Source of the DNA: Alphaproteobacteria bacterium
GTDB lineage: Bacteria > Pseudomonadota > Alphaproteobacteria > Reyranellales > Reyranellaceae
DNA: 64,000 bases
Assembly: GCA_019635875.1 (NCBI GenBank)
Contig: JAHBYP010000003.1
Coordinates: forward strand, 372,001 to 436,000
Direction: 5' to 3'
Position 1 is the stretch's first letter, and every line of letters begins with the position of its first letter. A program made the translations under genes and the position numbers. The notes under the pieces are model-generated. The model worked only from the letters and a program-made list of their open reading frames with translations. It made no database searches and was not told the origin of the DNA. This document shows positions 62,275 through 64,000 of this stretch, one piece after another.

Positions 62275-62655
62275 TCAGGCGTGCGGCATACGGCCCCCGC
62301 CCGGCGACCAGTTCTCCCAGGCGACATCCTGGAACACGATCATCACATGCTCGGGATCGAGGCCGCCGCTGGCGAGGCCGGCGATGGCGTCGGCGACGAT
62401 CTTCTTCTTCACCTTCACGCTGCGGCCGACGCCCAGCAGGATCTCGACCAGCACGAAATCCTCGCCCCGTGGCGAAGCCAAATCGGGGAAGGTCGGGTCG
62501 AATCGGAAGTCGTCCGCGTCGAGCTCGAGCACGCGGTGGAAACGGTCCCGCGGGTTGGCGCCAGAGCCGACCAGGGCCGAGTGAACGGCATCGAGAACCA
62601 TGGCCTTGAAGGCGGCCGTCTTCGGCTTGCGAACGGTGATAGTGACAATGGGCAT
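62275..62655 (-). CDS. Tautomerase-like (4-oxalocrotonate tautomerase/MIF fold) protein
   Basis: A 126-residue protein starting MPIVTITVRKPKTAAFKAM, with Pro as the second residue as needed for the catalytic N-terminal proline. The segment VLVEILLGVGRSVKVKKKIVADAIAGLA, ending HVMIVFQDVAWENWSPGGG, matches tautomerase-family proteins. It isomerises keto-enol substrates; the actual substrate is unknown. It is divergent from imuA. Confidence 0.82.
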   Translation of the reverse strand: MPIVTITVRKPKTAAFKAMVLDAVHSALVGSGANPRDRFHRVLELDADDFRFDPTFPDLASPRGEDFVLVEILLGVGRSVKVKKKIVADAIAGLASGGLDPEHVMIVFQDVAWENWSPGGGRMPHA

Positions 62656-62759
62656 CTTGGGGAGAACGCTTCGGTTTTCGACAGGGCGGCCCGGTAAATA
62701 ACCCAACTAAATCCTAGCTGTAGAGGATTTCTTCCGCCGTACCCACAAGGGGCTGTGGA

Positions 62760-62799
62760 TTGACTCTGAGGGTCGGAGAGACTAGAACAAACAGAGAAC
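62760..62799 (+). promoter_or_regulatory. SOS-regulated promoter of imuA with LexA box
   Basis: TTGACT (62760-62765), 17 bases, then TAGAAC (62783-62788) form a sigma70-like promoter. GAAC-N7-GAAC (62785-62799) is the reverse complement of the alphaproteobacterial LexA box GTTC-N7-GTTC. It overlaps the -10, 34 bases before the imuA start. Confidence 0.85.
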
Positions 62800-62833
62800 A
62801 ATCGCTCCGCCAGCATAGCCTTTCGAGGGGATC

Positions 62834-63703
62834 GTGACGGTCATTTTCCCCAGCGCCTTCGCTCCCACCAGTGTCAGCCGGACGGACGCGCCGGTGCTGG
62901 TGCTGGACCGCGCCGAGCCCGGTCGCGAGGACGAGCTGCGCCGGCTGCGCGAGACGGTGCGCCGGCTGGAGCGCGGCAGCGGCGCCTCCTCGGCGCTCTC
63001 GGTGCCGCTCGACGTGCCGGAGATCGACGCCGTGCTGCCCGATGGCGGGCTGGCCTGCGGCGCGCTGCACGAGATCGTGCCCGGCGATGCCGCGCATGAC
63101 GGCGCCGCGCTGGGCTTCACCGCCGCCGCCTTGGGCCGTTTCGCCCAGGCGCGACACGGCCAGATCCTGTGGATCCATCGCAATGCCGGCGGGCTGACCG
63201 CACCGCCTTACGCCCCCGCCCTCGCCGCCTTCGTCGATCCGGCCAGCGTGATCCTGGCCTCCCCGCGGCGCGTCGAGGACGCGCTGTGGGCCATGGAGGA
63301 AGGCCTGCGCTGCGGCGCGCTCGCCGCCGTCGTCGGCGAGATCGACAAGGTCGAGCTGGCCGCGACGCGCCGCCTGCAGCTTGCCGCCGAGAAGAGCGGC
63401 GTGCCGGCGCTCTTGCTGCGCGTCGCCGACAGGAAGGCCGGCGCGATCTCGGCCGCCGTGACACGCTGGCGCGTCGCCTCGGCGCCGTCGCGCTCGCGCC
63501 TCGATGCCGATGGCCAGCCGCTCGACGATATCGGCGGCCTGCGCTGGCGCCTCGATCTGTTGCGCAATCGCTTCGGCGATCCGGCGCGCACCGAAATCCC
63601 CTCGTGGCTGGTGGAGTGGACCAATGAAAAGGGTCATCTCGCTGTGGTTCCCGAAACTGTCGGCCGACCGCATGGCGCGCCGGCACAAAGACTGGCTGGC
63701 TAA
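62834..63703 (+). CDS. imuA: ImuA, RecA-like SOS mutagenesis protein
   Basis: A 289-residue protein related to the inactive RecA-like ImuA (SulA-like) of alphaproteobacterial mutagenesis cassettes: LRRLRETVRRLERG (about 38), then GGLACGALHEIVPGDAAHDGAAL and RHGQILWIHR. It supports translesion synthesis with ImuB and DnaE2. The start is a GTG with GAGGGG three bases upstream. The 3' end overlaps imuB by 80 bases. An SOS box lies over its promoter. Confidence 0.92.
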   Translation: MTVIFPSAFAPTSVSRTDAPVLVLDRAEPGREDELRRLRETVRRLERGSGASSALSVPLDVPEIDAVLPDGGLACGALHEIVPGDAAHDGAALGFTAAALGRFAQARHGQILWIHRNAGGLTAPPYAPALAAFVDPASVILASPRRVEDALWAMEEGLRCGALAAVVGEIDKVELAATRRLQLAAEKSGVPALLLRVADRKAGAISAAVTRWRVASAPSRSRLDADGQPLDDIGGLRWRLDLLRNRFGDPARTEIPSWLVEWTNEKGHLAVVPETVGRPHGAPAQRLAG

Positions 63704-64000
63704 GACCGCCGCCCTGATCGGCTTCCATCAGGGCGGCCCGCGCATCGTCGCGGTCAACGAGCACGCGCGCTCGGCCGGCATCCGCGCCGGCCAGCGCCTG
63801 GCCGATGCGCGCACCTTGGTGCCCGACCTCACCACCGCGCATGCCGAGCCCGCTGCCGACCTGAAGCTGCTCGAGACGCTCGCCGGCTGGTGCGAGCGCT
63901 ACACGCCCTGGGTGGCGATCGACCCGCTGGGTGGCGCGCTGGTCGATTCCGGCTTCGCGATGGACGAGGCGGCGCAGATCGTCGATCGCATGGCCACCGC
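63624..64000 (+). CDS. imuB: ImuB, inactive Y-family polymerase (5' part)
   Basis: The first 125 codons of the DinB-like ImuB adaptor, cut by the window end: MKRVISLWFPKLSADRMARR, then PRIVAVNEHARSAGIRAGQRLADARTLVPDL, which matches the palm/fingers of Y-family enzymes. Active polymerases begin with a metal-binding Asp in this first strand; here the segment is LWFPKL, with no Asp, as expected for ImuB. It links DnaE2 to the beta clamp. The reading frame begins inside imuA. Confidence 0.92.
   Translation, partial: MKRVISLWFPKLSADRMARRHKDWLAKTAALIGFHQGGPRIVAVNEHARSAGIRAGQRLADARTLVPDLTTAHAEPAADLKLLETLAGWCERYTPWVAIDPLGGALVDSGFAMDEAAQIVDRMAT

Overview
This 64-kb window is dense, GC-rich bacterial chromosome with about 48 genes on both strands, many of them start/stop-overlapping. 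It most likely comes from an alphaproteobacterium. The evidence is an alphaproteobacterial-type SOS box (GAAC-N7-GAAC) over the -10 of an imuA-imuB mutagenesis cassette, the dprA-topA-rnr-DUF983 block, the dapA/smpB/slt neighbourhood, branched-chain acyl-CoA catabolism and several solute-binding proteins. The genus cannot be fixed from sequence alone.

Layout. 0.1-14.3 kb: pieces of a peptide/nickel-type ABC importer (binding protein at 0.1 kb, one permease at 4.2 kb, the other at 13.3 kb). They are separated by a VOC protein and an esterase, an Asp-box beta-propeller protein, a 1516-residue RTX/beta-helix/FG-GAP mosaic exoprotein, a TauD-type dioxygenase and an MFS carrier. 14.3-22.8 kb: housekeeping dprA, topA, rnr, a DUF983 protein and an S41 protease. 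22.9-28.7 kb: M20 amidohydrolase, thiolase-like protein, MATE exporter, small membrane protein and quinone oxidoreductase. 28.7-33.7 kb: a tightly coupled leucine-catabolic operon on the minus strand (methylcrotonyl-CoA carboxylase beta, crotonase-like protein, an unknown secreted protein, carboxylase alpha).

33.7-37.5 kb is the most unusual part. It reads, on the minus strand, as a SARP/BTAD-TPR regulator, then a 69-residue peptide gene made almost only of five MGGMSPLF repeats with VEVE linkers, then a transcription terminator, a protein resembling DUF6065, and a second terminator. Three direct TTGACG repeats, spaced 11 and 22 bp apart, lie immediately in front of the peptide gene. That is the spacing expected for a SARP operator. 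I propose an undescribed multicore (RiPP-like) or metal-binding repeat-peptide cassette controlled by its own regulator; this is an inference.

37.5-48.7 kb: CBS-domain protein, orphan TRAP binding protein, acyl-CoA dehydrogenase overlapping smpB, dapA, lytic transglycosylase, haloacid dehalogenase, a DpgC-like cofactor-free dioxygenase homologue, a PLP dehydratase and a membrane class III nucleotide cyclase. 48.7-55.5 kb: two-component system divergent from an FAD oxidoreductase, GNAT acetyltransferase, two metallohydrolases and a small conserved protein. 55.6-62.7 kb: a FecR-like protein with a proline-rich repeat tail, then a coupled CoA-transferase / alpha-beta hydrolase / binding-protein-like trio, a metallo-beta-lactamase-fold protein and a tautomerase-like protein. 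62.8-64 kb: imuA and the 5' part of imuB, cut by the window edge.

Several dispersed palindromic (REP-like) elements lie between genes. I saw no tRNA, rRNA, insertion sequence or CRISPR array.
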